A stretch of 64,000 nucleotides of DNA from Bacteroidia bacterium (lineage in GTDB: Bacteria > Bacteroidota > Bacteroidia > Chitinophagales > JAUHXS01), in NCBI GenBank assembly GCA_030426955.1, contig JAUHXS010000001.1:610395-674394 (forward strand), in the 5' to 3' direction. The notes under the pieces were generated by a model, which was given only the letters and a program-made list of their open reading frames with translations, was not told the DNA's origin and searched no databases. Both the position numbers and the translations under genes were made by a program. This document shows, piece by piece, positions 56,355 through 64,000 of this stretch; the first letter of the stretch is position 1, and each line of letters opens with the position of its first letter.

Positions 56355-56774
56355 AGCTACAGACCTATAAGCCGGATTCTGTTTTCCGCAAGCGGAACTT
56401 CTATCATTTATCTAGCCACATCATCACTGACATGGTCTATCGACCTACCCCTCGGTGCAAATTGAGCGAGCAACTCTCCAGCACCGATATACATGGTCTT
56501 TCAACCCACAAGGTTTATTCAGCTATCTCAGTTACCTGAAATACTGGTGGGCTCTTACTTTGGCCTACCGAAGTATGCTTATCCCTCATCCGCCAGCTGG
56601 CGGAGAGGGCCCACCTTTTCACTATCATCCCGATTACTCGGGACTACCATTCTCTGTAACACTAGCTCCATCCCGCCAAAGGCGGAATGACCTGCCGTTA
56701 GCAGGTGTGGTGCTCTATGTTGTCCGGACTTTCCTATCCGCCAGTTGGCGCATCGATAGAACAGTCTGTAGCTT
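56354..56774 (-). ncRNA. rnpB: RNase P RNA (class A)
   Basis: Read on the minus strand, the ends AAGCTACAGAC... and ...GTCTGTAGCTT form P1. The conserved core is present in order: GGAAAGTCCGGAC (P4 5' side and J), later AGAGCACCACACCTGC, a long P12 arm, the J11/12 region, TGCACCGAGGGGTAGG, and AGAATCCGGCTTATAGG near the 3' end. Total length about 420 nt is normal for class A. Three helices are built from CCGCC-GGCGG palindromes (56589-56604, 56671-56687, 56737-56752). The gene follows the Smr gene by 2 nt on the same strand and converges on the T9SS gene ending at 56354. Confidence 0.95.
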
Positions 56775-56775
56775 A

Positions 56776-57570
56776 TTATTTAAAGAACACAAATGTCGCT
56801 CCAAAGCCAAATTTAGGGTGATATTCGTTAATAAAAGAACCTATTTCGTCATATTCTTGCAACAAATCATGCACTTGATCCTTTAATATGCCTTTACCTA
56901 GTCCATGAATCACCGTTAGCTTTTGCTTTCCATAACGAATACTATCATTGACCGCCTTATGAAGATGATTCAATTGATAATTCAATATTTCTCCATTAGA
57001 CATTTTAGAATGGTCATCACAAATTTTCTCTATGTGCAAATCAACCTCAGACTCTGATCCTGTGAGCTCTGAAAAGCTAGACATTGTTCTCGTTCTCCTT
57101 TTAGGAATGTGTTTCACAATACTTTCTTCAAAATCAATATCAGCATGATCTATGCGTTCATCTGCAAAATCAGAGAAGATCAAATAGGCATGACATTCTG
57201 CTTTTACAATTTGGTTGTATTTCTTATTCTTAAAAAAAGATCTAGGCTTTATCTTAAGTTCCTTTTGATAATGTTTTTCTTCATCTAGGTCTTTTACATC
57301 AAAACTAAATCGAAGCCCCTCATTCAAGATATCAGTTACTATTTTTTCAAAGAAGTATATTCCATTTGATTGTAGCTCATACTCTAGTGAACTTAATAGA
57401 TCAGCTTTCTGGTACATCTTTAAATCAATTTTTAAGCCTGCATCTAGGTTATTTGCAGCATACAGTCTTAACATTTCACCATCAGGCCAAAAAATCAAAT
57501 ACAAGCCTTCTTCTACGTTAACTGCATCTTGATCAACATAGTCTACTAAATCTCCTTTTCTAAATTCCAT
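56776..57570 (-). CDS. DUF2027-Smr domain protein (MutS2-like C-terminal nuclease domain)
   Basis: A 264-residue protein with an N-terminal DUF2027-like beta domain (about 1-150, RKGDLVDYVDQDAVNVEEGLYLIFW) and a C-terminal Smr domain (about 185-264). The Smr motif begins VDLHIEKI, and the catalytic-type loop TVIHGLGKGILKDQVHDLL is followed by YHPKFGFGATFVFFK. Smr domains of MutS2 nick branched DNA or cleave RNA at collided ribosomes. Full-length Bacteroidota relatives are often nearer 340 residues, so this one is short. It overlaps the DUF2279 gene by TGATG coupling and precedes rnpB by 2 nt. Confidence 0.85.
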   Translation of the reverse strand: MEFRKGDLVDYVDQDAVNVEEGLYLIFWPDGEMLRLYAANNLDAGLKIDLKMYQKADLLSSLEYELQSNGIYFFEKIVTDILNEGLRFSFDVKDLDEEKHYQKELKIKPRSFFKNKKYNQIVKAECHAYLIFSDFADERIDHADIDFEESIVKHIPKRRTRTMSSFSELTGSESEVDLHIEKICDDHSKMSNGEILNYQLNHLHKAVNDSIRYGKQKLTVIHGLGKGILKDQVHDLLQEYDEIGSFINEYHPKFGFGATFVFFK

Positions 57571-58499
57571 CAGAAATAGATTGCATGCATTTTTAACCTT
57601 CCTCTACTTAATTCCAAAGTTGGCGCGGGAATTTTAATGCTATTCAATACGTTGAGTAGAACCCTGTATATCGGTTTCTTGACTCCCAGCCTACTCAAGT
57701 CAACATCAAATGATAGATAATACTGTCGATAACGCTCAACATCGCTTCGGTTGACTACAGCTCCGTTATCTTCCCACTCATTTTCAAAACCACCAAACAT
57801 ACCCTCCGCCCCATAGCCCAAAGCTATGTTGATCCATTTAGGCAAAAATGTTTTTTGCTGAATAAATGAAGCTGGGTTTATAGACATCCAGTACGTTTGA
57901 GCATTATAGTCTTTTATTCTTCTCTCAAGAAATGATGTACCAAACAGATCATCTGCTCTTGAATTGAGCACTCCATAATCTTGAGTTTTGGCTGAGTACT
58001 TAAAAATAATCCTTTGCTCATTCCATAACGCTTCTTGACCAATCATAGCAGATACTCCCATAACATTAGATAAGAAATCAGTTGACGAAGCTCCCCATTT
58101 GGATGAAAAACCATCTAAAATTTCAATTGACGTAACAAATGCCAAGCTAGTTATTGCTGCAGTAGTCACGGATTTTTTATCGTCTACACCGCACCAGTTC
58201 AGCAGCCCTTTTAATCTAGCAGAGACGATATACGACGTAAAAAAATGACCAGCTTTATCCATTTGCAACCATTCCTTACTATCATCAAAAAAATGGAAAC
58301 TCGTTCTTGGATAGTCTTTGTACCAAAACTCATTCAACACAAACATTGATCCAACGTATGTTACTCCAACCGCTATTGTAAGACTGGTCAAACGTGTTTT
58401 ATGGAGTGTATCTGAAGCAACTAAAAGCTTTTGAGCGACAGAAGCTTTTAGACTAAACGTCAACAGAATACTTAAAACATAGATTTTAAACTTTTTCAC
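57570..58499 (-). CDS. DUF2279-family envelope protein
   Basis: A 309-residue exported protein (signal about 1-22, ending SVAQ). The DUF2279 core is clear: NEFWYKDYPRTSFHFFDDSKEWLQMDKAGHFFTSY, then TTAAITSLAFVTSIEILDGFSSKWGASSTDFLSNVMG. This has the DKAGHF and E...DGFS-x-K-WG-S-x-x-D patterns of the family, which look like a membrane-embedded active site (His, Glu, Asp). Function is unknown; predicted membrane/periplasmic. It is inside the operon that runs from the subtilase gene to rnpB, with 6 bp to the preceding stop and a 1-bp overlap with the Smr gene. Confidence 0.82.
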   Translation of the reverse strand: MKKFKIYVLSILLTFSLKASVAQKLLVASDTLHKTRLTSLTIAVGVTYVGSMFVLNEFWYKDYPRTSFHFFDDSKEWLQMDKAGHFFTSYIVSARLKGLLNWCGVDDKKSVTTAAITSLAFVTSIEILDGFSSKWGASSTDFLSNVMGVSAMIGQEALWNEQRIIFKYSAKTQDYGVLNSRADDLFGTSFLERRIKDYNAQTYWMSINPASFIQQKTFLPKWINIALGYGAEGMFGGFENEWEDNGAVVNRSDVERYRQYYLSFDVDLSRLGVKKPIYRVLLNVLNSIKIPAPTLELSRGRLKMHAIYF

Positions 58500-58505
58500 C
58501 TCTAC

Positions 58506-60515
58506 TTAAAACTTAAGTCTCATTTGAGCTCTTATTTCTGTTCTATGGTTTTTGTCAATTTCCTCCCATCCTGTTCCTACGCTATTTCTATCCGCATATC
58601 TTGTCTGTGAAAGCTTGACCCAAAAATCAATTTGCGAAGATACTTCATAATGTACATTTAAAACATACCTTAATCCGCTTCCTTGAAAAGACGGAACAGA
58701 AAAGTAGTATAAAATATCATTTTCGTAAGCATAAATCCGAGAGCCAAAGCCATCCGTGTCAAAGATTACCGTTCTAAGAATAAACGTTGCCGGTGTCTTG
58801 TTTAGTTTGTATTTAATATCTTGAAATAACAAATATCCTTGTTCACTTTGATCGTCTATCGAAAACAAAGACTGCTCATACCTTGATTGAAGTGACACAT
58901 TGGGGGACAGATCTATTGCCCAGTTCAACCTTACCGAACTCCTTTTTTGATCTATTAAAAATGGCAATTCTAAATCTTTTTCATGATTGACTTGTTTAAT
59001 TTCATGCCTCAACCTCAGATAAAACTGACCTGTTTTACTGGTTTTATAATTAAGTTGAAATAAATAATCTGTTCCAGATGAAGGAAAGCTAGCATTAAAC
59101 TTTAACCAAGGATGAGTATAAAAGTCTGTGTAAGCGACATAACTTATCTTTGAATTTACATTTCCCTCTAAGCCTATATAAAAACCTGTTTCGTTATTCA
59201 CATCAGACTGCTCTGAGAAAGCATTGCTAAAAAAACTAAAATAGTCTTTGGAGTATTTTCTATAGGAAAAAGTCAGGCGAATATTCTCTAATGAAAAATT
59301 CACCCCTTGTATTAGTGCATATCCCCCTAAATGATTAATAGCATATTCGCCAAAAACATTATAAAATCTGTGTATATGCTTAAAGTGTAAACTAAAATTA
59401 TCAAGCTGTGAGCCTCTAAAATTATGTAGGTTGCGGAAATCACTTGTAGGCTCAAAATGGCTAGACAAAATTGTCCGAAAACCTGTAAGACCAATTTTAA
59501 AATATCGTTTTTGATAACTTATATCTGCTCCAAAAACACTTTGCCTTAAAGCATCTTTATCCCATAATTCTCCCTCCGTTCGATGCAACCCACTTTCCTG
59601 TAAAGAAGAAACTCCTAAGGCCTTGTTTCCCAGGCTATCATAGTTGGTGATGTTGGCATCCACTTGCTGACTAGAATAGAACGGTGTTACCGTCAAGTTC
59701 TTTAATTCTATTGATGTAACACCTCCTCTGAAAAACTGATTCTCATTAACCGAAGTATATCCTCTTGATAGCTCTGCTTGTCTGTCAATAGATGTCGTCA
59801 AGCTCGATTTTGAGTTTCTAAACCCAGTCCAAAGTGCTAGCCCTTGACCAACTTTCAATGTGTAATCACCAACAACAATAGATTTTAAAATACTTATATC
59901 CTTTACTGAAATGTGAGCGGAATAAAAATCAGGCCTACTATCCCAAAATGATTCTCCAGGATCTTTATCCAAAGTAATGCCTGCACTAACATTTCTACTT
60001 GTAAGCTTATATCTTAAATAGTAATTTCCAGCATCTCCCGAATACATGCCTTCTTTAAATCCTCTCTTTTCCTCTAAAACTGAACCATATCTTAAAAACA
60101 ACTCATGTGAAGTTTTTTGCTTAAAAGGCTTATAATACAATTCAGAAAAATCAGTACTAAAAGTCAACAAATCAGCTATGCGGATTATGTCTTCTTCTGA
60201 AAACCCATTTATATAAGCCAACTCATATGGAGAACGTAAAAAACCAAACTTCTCTCGATACGCTACTATTTGAAAAGCTTGATAACTATTAAATAAGCCA
60301 CTTTCTACTAACATTGAATAGTCCGCTTTGTTAATTGGTATAGGATGCAGACGGTAATATTCAATATCTTCCAAAAGAGTATTAAAGTCGGCTGAACTTT
60401 CATTTTGCTCTATTACATTTTCAAATAACTGCTGCTCATCAGATGTTTGTCCCCGCAATAACTCAACACCCACGATTAGTGTAATGAAAATTAAAGCTTT
60501 AATCCTTAAAGACAT
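58506..60515 (-). CDS. Exported HhH/beta-barrel protein (ComEA-like motif with outer-membrane barrel)
   Basis: A 669-residue protein with a signal peptide (about 1-20). Residues about 38-120 carry two helix-hairpin-helix repeats of the ComEA type (PIPINKADYSMLVESGLFNSYQAFQIVAYREKFG and RSPYELAYINGFSEEDIIRI). From about 130 to the end the sequence is alternating amphipathic strands with many aromatic residues, closing with a terminal Phe (RAQMRLKF), like an outer-membrane barrel of 20 or more strands. HhH motifs usually bind DNA, which is odd for an envelope barrel. I recall similar proteins next to PorV-like genes in this phylum. It overlaps the PorV-like gene by 17 bp. Function is unknown. 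Confidence 0.75.
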   Translation of the reverse strand: MSLRIKALIFITLIVGVELLRGQTSDEQQLFENVIEQNESSADFNTLLEDIEYYRLHPIPINKADYSMLVESGLFNSYQAFQIVAYREKFGFLRSPYELAYINGFSEEDIIRIADLLTFSTDFSELYYKPFKQKTSHELFLRYGSVLEEKRGFKEGMYSGDAGNYYLRYKLTSRNVSAGITLDKDPGESFWDSRPDFYSAHISVKDISILKSIVVGDYTLKVGQGLALWTGFRNSKSSLTTSIDRQAELSRGYTSVNENQFFRGGVTSIELKNLTVTPFYSSQQVDANITNYDSLGNKALGVSSLQESGLHRTEGELWDKDALRQSVFGADISYQKRYFKIGLTGFRTILSSHFEPTSDFRNLHNFRGSQLDNFSLHFKHIHRFYNVFGEYAINHLGGYALIQGVNFSLENIRLTFSYRKYSKDYFSFFSNAFSEQSDVNNETGFYIGLEGNVNSKISYVAYTDFYTHPWLKFNASFPSSGTDYLFQLNYKTSKTGQFYLRLRHEIKQVNHEKDLELPFLIDQKRSSVRLNWAIDLSPNVSLQSRYEQSLFSIDDQSEQGYLLFQDIKYKLNKTPATFILRTVIFDTDGFGSRIYAYENDILYYFSVPSFQGSGLRYVLNVHYEVSSQIDFWVKLSQTRYADRNSVGTGWEEIDKNHRTEIRAQMRLKF

Positions 60516-61302
60516 ATCTAATTGCGAGATGAGGTGAGTGTCCTAAAAAGCGATGATAACTATATGCTATATCTAACATTAAAGGTTGTAATGCAAACCC
60601 AACTCCAAACGACAAAACAGATGGACTTGTTGATACTCCAGTCCTTAGGAAAATTGCTTCCGAAATGTTATGCTGAAATCCTAGGTGTAAATTTGGATTA
60701 TTATCCAGACCCTTTTCAATTGTAGAATTTAATACTGTTTTCTCACTAACTTCATACCCTACGCCAAGCCGAATGACTGCATCTTCTGTAACCTGCTTAT
60801 CATCAATTGCTTTCAATCCTGAAAAATTATAAATACTAAAACCTAAATTCATTTTATCAGAAACTTCTGCTAATATTCCACCCTCAAATATCCATTGCTG
60901 TTGCTTCCCAACCTCCTCTATAACATTAGTCATATGACTTGCTCTTAGACCAAAGGATACCTTCTCTCCTAGATTATGTCCATAAGTTAACCCAATAGAC
61001 TGCGAAGTGAAAAAAGATGGACCTTCATACGACGCGTTCAATGCAAAATTCCCATAAGTAGTTTTTGTGCCAATGATGCCTGCAATGCTGTTTAATCCTT
61101 TTATTAAATATCTATTTCTTGTCAGGATATAAACCTCTGAACTCTCTATAGCATTGATACTCGCTGGGTTGATCAAAGCGCCACCAATATTGTTTTCTGT
61201 CATTAAACTTCCACCTCTGGAAACGGAGTTGACACTTTCAAACTGTGCAGTTAATGACTTTGCAAAGATTAAAAAGAAAAAAACGATATAAAGGAATTTC
61301 AT
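60499..61302 (-). CDS. PorV/PorQ-like outer-membrane beta-barrel protein
   Basis: A 267-residue protein with a signal peptide (about 1-19, ending LTAQ). The mature start FESVNSVSRGGSLMTENNIGGALINPASINAIESSEVYIL follows the PorV/PorQ/FadL-like pattern (small Gly-Ala-x-x-NPA signature), then regular amphipathic strands (YGNFALNASY, VSFGLRASHMTNVIEEVG, LNLGFSIYNFSG, ILRLGVGYEVS) ending in the aromatic terminal strand HLAIRYVF. PorV shuttles T9SS cargo from the translocon and PorQ belongs to the attachment complex. Which of these it is cannot be told. It overlaps the subtilase gene by 4 bp and the HhH gene by 17 bp, so the three are tightly coupled. Confidence 0.7.
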   Translation of the reverse strand: MKFLYIVFFFLIFAKSLTAQFESVNSVSRGGSLMTENNIGGALINPASINAIESSEVYILTRNRYLIKGLNSIAGIIGTKTTYGNFALNASYEGPSFFTSQSIGLTYGHNLGEKVSFGLRASHMTNVIEEVGKQQQWIFEGGILAEVSDKMNLGFSIYNFSGLKAIDDKQVTEDAVIRLGVGYEVSEKTVLNSTIEKGLDNNPNLHLGFQHNISEAIFLRTGVSTSPSVLSFGVGFALQPLMLDIAYSYHRFLGHSPHLAIRYVFKD

Positions 61303-62996
61303 CGCAACAAAGATACCGCTCCTTGAACAAAGTTTTCATTTCCATCAACTCCTAAGTAGCTAATTTGATATAAATAAACCCCCTCAAAAGCAATTTCCCC
61401 CTTAAAATATCCGTCCCAAGCTTGATTATGGTCTCTGGAAGTATAAACCAATTCAGACCATCTATTATAAATATTAAAAAAATGTAGTTCCTCAATTAAG
61501 TTGGGTTGCAAAATCCCAAATTTAGAATTGATTGCATCATTAAATCCACTAGCAGAAGACGGGATAAAAGCATTTGGCATGGGAAAGTAAGAACTGTCAA
61601 TTAATGAAACAATGTTACAATTGGAATCAAACAACAAAAAGTGAGCACAAAAATAATCTGGAATACCATACCCTAAACGTTCATCTGGTTCAGTAGATTG
61701 CGATGCTGATTGTTGAATCGCATTAATAATTTCCATATTATTTTTCTCTGGATGAGCTTGCCACAAACAAGCTGTCATGCCAGCAATTAGTGGTGCTGAA
61801 AAAGATGTTCCATTTGAAGTACCCAATCCTCCAGAAATTGAGTACAAAAATGTACTTTGACCTTGTGCAACAACGTTTGGTTTAATTCTACCATCTGCAG
61901 TCGGTCCACGTGAACTGAAAGAAGCATAATTTCCAGCACCATTAACAGCTCCTATGGAAAAAACGCTATCTCCATCAGCTGGTGCTAAAACCTTTCCCCA
62001 ACTATTATTCCCCTCATTCCCAGCACTATTAACTACTAAAATCCCTTTACTAGCCGCAATATCTGCTCCACGTGTTATGCGTGTTGTATTACCATCCATA
62101 GCACTAAAAGGATAATTCATAGACGAATTGTCAAAGGTATTATATCCAAGAGAAGAATTAATCAGGTCTGCTCCAATACTATCTGCAAACTCTGCCGCAG
62201 CTACCCAATTGTCCTCTTCTACTCTAGACTCATAAGGTGCTTCAGTTTTCATTAGCCAATATGTAGCATGTGGTGCCGTTCCGATATACTCACCAGGAAC
62301 ATTTGCAGCCATTACGGATAACACATTAGTTCCATGACCGCCAACATCAAATACAGAATCATCACCATCTACATAGTCAGGTCCTTGAAAGATTCTATTT
62401 TGTATCCAAAGACTATCAAACGCAGCGATCGTATTAGTTCCTCTAAAACCATTGTCAAGTACAGCAATGATCATGTCTTTCCCAGTATAACCTAGTTTGT
62501 GCAGCCGATTACCACTTACCATATTGATGTGATTAAAAGAAGCACCGTAATCAAGCTCAGCACTCAAATATTTTCCTAAGTATTCCTCTACACTATATTT
62601 ATGACCTGATTTTAAGTACAGTACAGTATCTACTTTATTTACGAATCCCAAACTATATATTGATGCCACTAGAGCTGAATCTGTAATAGTAGTATCATCA
62701 TTTTGTATTGTGATAGCATTAAACCATTTCGACCGATTACAAACCTTAGCACCTTTTGCTATTACACTATCAATATAGGAAGGTGTAATGGGCAGGTCTT
62801 TAATATCAATTGAAATATTTTGTTTATTTCTCCTTTCTATAGAACGTTGAGACAAGTATGCCTGAGGATTATTTATTGAAAAAGGATTATTACTCTTATC
62901 TGTAAATTGTATCCAATATTTTTCGGGAGTGCTTTGAGCAATCAAGATTAGACTTGAAAAAAACAACATTATCATCAAAATAAATCTAATCACCAC
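61299..62996 (-). CDS. S8 family serine protease (subtilase) with type B T9SS domain
   Basis: A 565-residue secreted protease. The signal segment is about 2-21 (FILMIMLFFSSLILIAQ). A short inhibitor-like propeptide precedes the peptidase S8 domain (about 175-450), whose triad is Asp in IIAVLDNGFRG, His in DVGGHGTNVLSVMA and Ser in NGTSFSAPLIAGM, with the oxyanion Asn in NSAGNEGNNSWG. A type B T9SS CTD ends the protein (about 475-565: MPNAFIPSSASGFNDAIN, WDGYFKGE, GVYLYQISY). The start is GTG at 62996. It is first in an operon with a PorV-like barrel, an HhH-barrel, DUF2279 and Smr. It might process other surface proteins; the substrate is unknown. Confidence 0.9.
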   Translation of the reverse strand: MVIRFILMIMLFFSSLILIAQSTPEKYWIQFTDKSNNPFSINNPQAYLSQRSIERRNKQNISIDIKDLPITPSYIDSVIAKGAKVCNRSKWFNAITIQNDDTTITDSALVASIYSLGFVNKVDTVLYLKSGHKYSVEEYLGKYLSAELDYGASFNHINMVSGNRLHKLGYTGKDMIIAVLDNGFRGTNTIAAFDSLWIQNRIFQGPDYVDGDDSVFDVGGHGTNVLSVMAANVPGEYIGTAPHATYWLMKTEAPYESRVEEDNWVAAAEFADSIGADLINSSLGYNTFDNSSMNYPFSAMDGNTTRITRGADIAASKGILVVNSAGNEGNNSWGKVLAPADGDSVFSIGAVNGAGNYASFSSRGPTADGRIKPNVVAQGQSTFLYSISGGLGTSNGTSFSAPLIAGMTACLWQAHPEKNNMEIINAIQQSASQSTEPDERLGYGIPDYFCAHFLLFDSNCNIVSLIDSSYFPMPNAFIPSSASGFNDAINSKFGILQPNLIEELHFFNIYNRWSELVYTSRDHNQAWDGYFKGEIAFEGVYLYQISYLGVDGNENFVQGAVSLLR

Positions 62997-63090
62997 CTTA
63001 ATAACTTTGTTTTTGTTGTTTTAGTTTAGTCGAAACTAAGATATCAAGTTTTTTTGGGGCACTAATAATTTCTTTGATAGAATATTCATA

Positions 63091-63114
63091 GTATTTGTAT
63101 TTAAATACAAATAC
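63091..63114. promoter_or_regulatory. Perfect 24-bp palindrome between the subtilase and dapB genes
   Basis: Half-site GTATTTGTATTT followed directly by its exact reverse complement. Its centre (63102.5) lies about 42 bp upstream of the transcription start expected from TAACTTTG (63132-63139), where a class II activator would bind. It is 95 bp from the divergent subtilase start. Confidence 0.7.
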
Positions 63115-63131
63115 CTAAATAATTAAATTTT

Positions 63132-63139
63132 TAACTTTG
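63132..63139 (+). promoter_or_regulatory. dapB -7 element
   Basis: TAACTTTG fits TAnnTTTG, 17 nt before the dapB ATG. No TTG lies at the expected -33 position. The palindrome at 63091-63114 overlaps that place, so the promoter may need an activator. Confidence 0.6.
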
Positions 63140-63156
63140 AGAAAAATAAAACAAGA

Positions 63157-63873
63157 ATGAATATTGCACTAATCGGATACGGTAAGATGGGAAAAGCAAT
63201 TGAGACAATTGCAATAGAACGTGGACATACCATTGGTTTAAAAATAGATGCCAGTAATCAAGATGAGTTGAATAAAGAAAATTTATCATCAATTGATGTT
63301 GCCATAGAATTTAGCACACCCCAAACCGCTTACCAAAATATTCTAAAGTGCTTTGAGAGCCAAACGCCCATTGTAGTCGGCACAACTGCTTGGTTAAACA
63401 AACTAAAAGAGATAAAAGCAAAATGTGAAAATGAAAACCAAGCATTCTTTTATGCTTCAAACTTTAGCGTTGGTGTCAACATTTTTTTTGAGCTCAACAA
63501 GAAATTGGCTCAACTAATGAATAATCATAAGCAATACAAAGTTTCCATGGAAGAGGAACACCATACAGAAAAACTAGATTCTCCGAGTGGAACAGCAATA
63601 ACATTAGCAGAAGGAATTATTGAAAACAATAGTAATAAATCTTCATGGATAAATACAACTTCAGAGCAACGAGAAGAACTTCCTATTATTTCTTTGCGAA
63701 ATCCTGGAGTTCCAGGAACACATACCATAAAATATGATTCAGAAGTAGACTTCATTGAGATAAAACATCAAGCTCATTCCAGAAAAGGTTTTGCGGAAGG
63801 AGCAGTATTAGCAGCAGAATGGCTGAAGGATAAAAAAGGTTTTTTTACGATGAGTGATATGTTAGCATTATAA
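63157..63873 (+). CDS. dapB: 4-hydroxy-tetrahydrodipicolinate reductase DapB
   Basis: A 238-residue enzyme reducing dihydrodipicolinate in the lysine/meso-DAP pathway. The nucleotide-binding motif is IALIGYGKMGKAI (3-15). The catalytic region EEHHTEKLDSPSGTAITLAE holds the His pair and the Lys-x-D-x-P-SGTA motif. TTAWLNKL and ASNFSVGVNIFF are also family-typical. It is the short form usual in Bacteroidota (about 235-240 residues). DAP is also the peptidoglycan cross-linking residue, so it supplies both protein synthesis and wall. A perfect palindrome lies upstream at an activator-like position. Confidence 0.94.
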   Translation: MNIALIGYGKMGKAIETIAIERGHTIGLKIDASNQDELNKENLSSIDVAIEFSTPQTAYQNILKCFESQTPIVVGTTAWLNKLKEIKAKCENENQAFFYASNFSVGVNIFFELNKKLAQLMNNHKQYKVSMEEEHHTEKLDSPSGTAITLAEGIIENNSNKSSWINTTSEQREELPIISLRNPGVPGTHTIKYDSEVDFIEIKHQAHSRKGFAEGAVLAAEWLKDKKGFFTMSDMLAL

Positions 63874-63964
63874 TTAATTCAAGTTGCTAGTTAATGGTTT
63901 TAGAAATTTGGACAGCAAATATGAACAGAATTAGTTTTATAATGAATCCATTCAATGTTACAGC

Positions 63965-64000
63965 ATGAATAGTTCTAGGGAACAATTTCTTGATATCACT
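63965..64000 (+). CDS. Start of an unidentified gene (cut by the window edge)
   Basis: An ATG at 63965 opens the frame MNSSREQFLDIT to the last base, 91 bp after dapB. A short frame of 24 codons (from 63895) ends with TGA overlapping this ATG. M-N-S-R-E-x-F-L resembles the N-terminus of class III aminotransferases, but twelve residues are too few to decide. Confidence 0.35.
   Translation, partial: MNSSREQFLDIT

Noticed and set aside
56455..56886. 143-codon plus-strand frame over the RNase P RNA and end of the Smr gene
   Set aside because: It overlaps a structured RNA gene and a real gene on the other strand, and the product is uncharacteristic. Two neighbouring frames (56234-56539, 56493-56690) are rejected for the same reason.

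Overview
This 64 kb window is an AT-rich chromosome segment (my estimate is about 35% GC) from a member of the Bacteroidota, probably Flavobacteriales or a close relative. The evidence is many proteins with type IX secretion (T9SS) sorting domains, T9SS machinery (the Plug protein and a PorV-like barrel), family-typical proteins (choice-of-anchor L, DUF1761, DUF2279, DUF4468, DUF6438, 7TMR-DISM fused to LuxR), promoters of the TTTG-N19/20-TAnnTTTG type, and non-AUG starts on several genes. I see no tRNA, rRNA operon, CRISPR array, prophage, plasmid function or intact insertion sequence. The mobile-looking DNA is limited to short palindromic and dispersed intergenic repeats.

Layout. 1-2.0 kb: C-terminally cut, secreted adhesin-like protein (minus). 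2.2-9.4 kb: clpB, lon, a LysE exporter, a DUF1761 membrane protein and trmD (plus). 9.4-14.3 kb (minus): a Gfo/Idh sugar dehydrogenase with a WcaJ-type priming glycosyltransferase, then hom and metX under a SAM riboswitch. 14.5-15.3 kb: two orphan small genes separated by a terminator. 15.3-21.5 kb (minus): AsmA-like protein, histidine kinase and TonB receptor. 21.8-29.3 kb (plus): kdsB, pyrG, yidC, a DUF6438 lipoprotein and a secreted PKD/T9SS protein. 29.5-33.4 kb: DUF4468 protein, GlcNAc-kinase-like protein, OmpA protein and P5C dehydrogenase. 33.8-44.7 kb (plus): ftsK, lolA, a membrane LuxR regulator next to a secreted FG-GAP protein, then lptF/G-PAP2-GT39. 44.8-49.6 kb: a Cys-containing peptide, rplS, and a minus-strand TPR-thrS-infC operon. 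49.7-56.4 kb (plus): T9SS Plug, a GH172/DUF2961 enzyme and two T9SS cargo proteins. 56.4-63.0 kb (minus): subtilase, PorV-like barrel, HhH/barrel protein, DUF2279, Smr protein and RNase P RNA. 63.2-64.0 kb: dapB and the first codons of another gene.

How the genes fit together. Housekeeping (proteolysis, CTP, KDO, Met/Lys/Thr branch, ThrRS, IF3, RNase P) is interleaved with envelope biogenesis (YidC, LolA, an LptF/G permease, AsmA, KdsB) and with T9SS cargo and machinery. The most interesting signals are regulatory. Three start codons (trmD, the LuxR gene, the TPR gene) lie exactly 4 nt after a TAnnTTTG element, suggesting leaderless mRNAs. A perfect palindrome sits at about -43 of the promoter downstream of the LuxR gene. 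A second palindrome fills the spacer of the proposed GH172 promoter, and a third lies at about -42 of dapB. A dispersed element with 51 identical nucleotides and a conserved hairpin precedes trmD and ftsK. A terminator runs directly into the start codon of an unknown gene. A REP-like palindrome appears to supply the start codon of an OmpA-family gene.

All assignments were made by reading the sequence. No database search was run.
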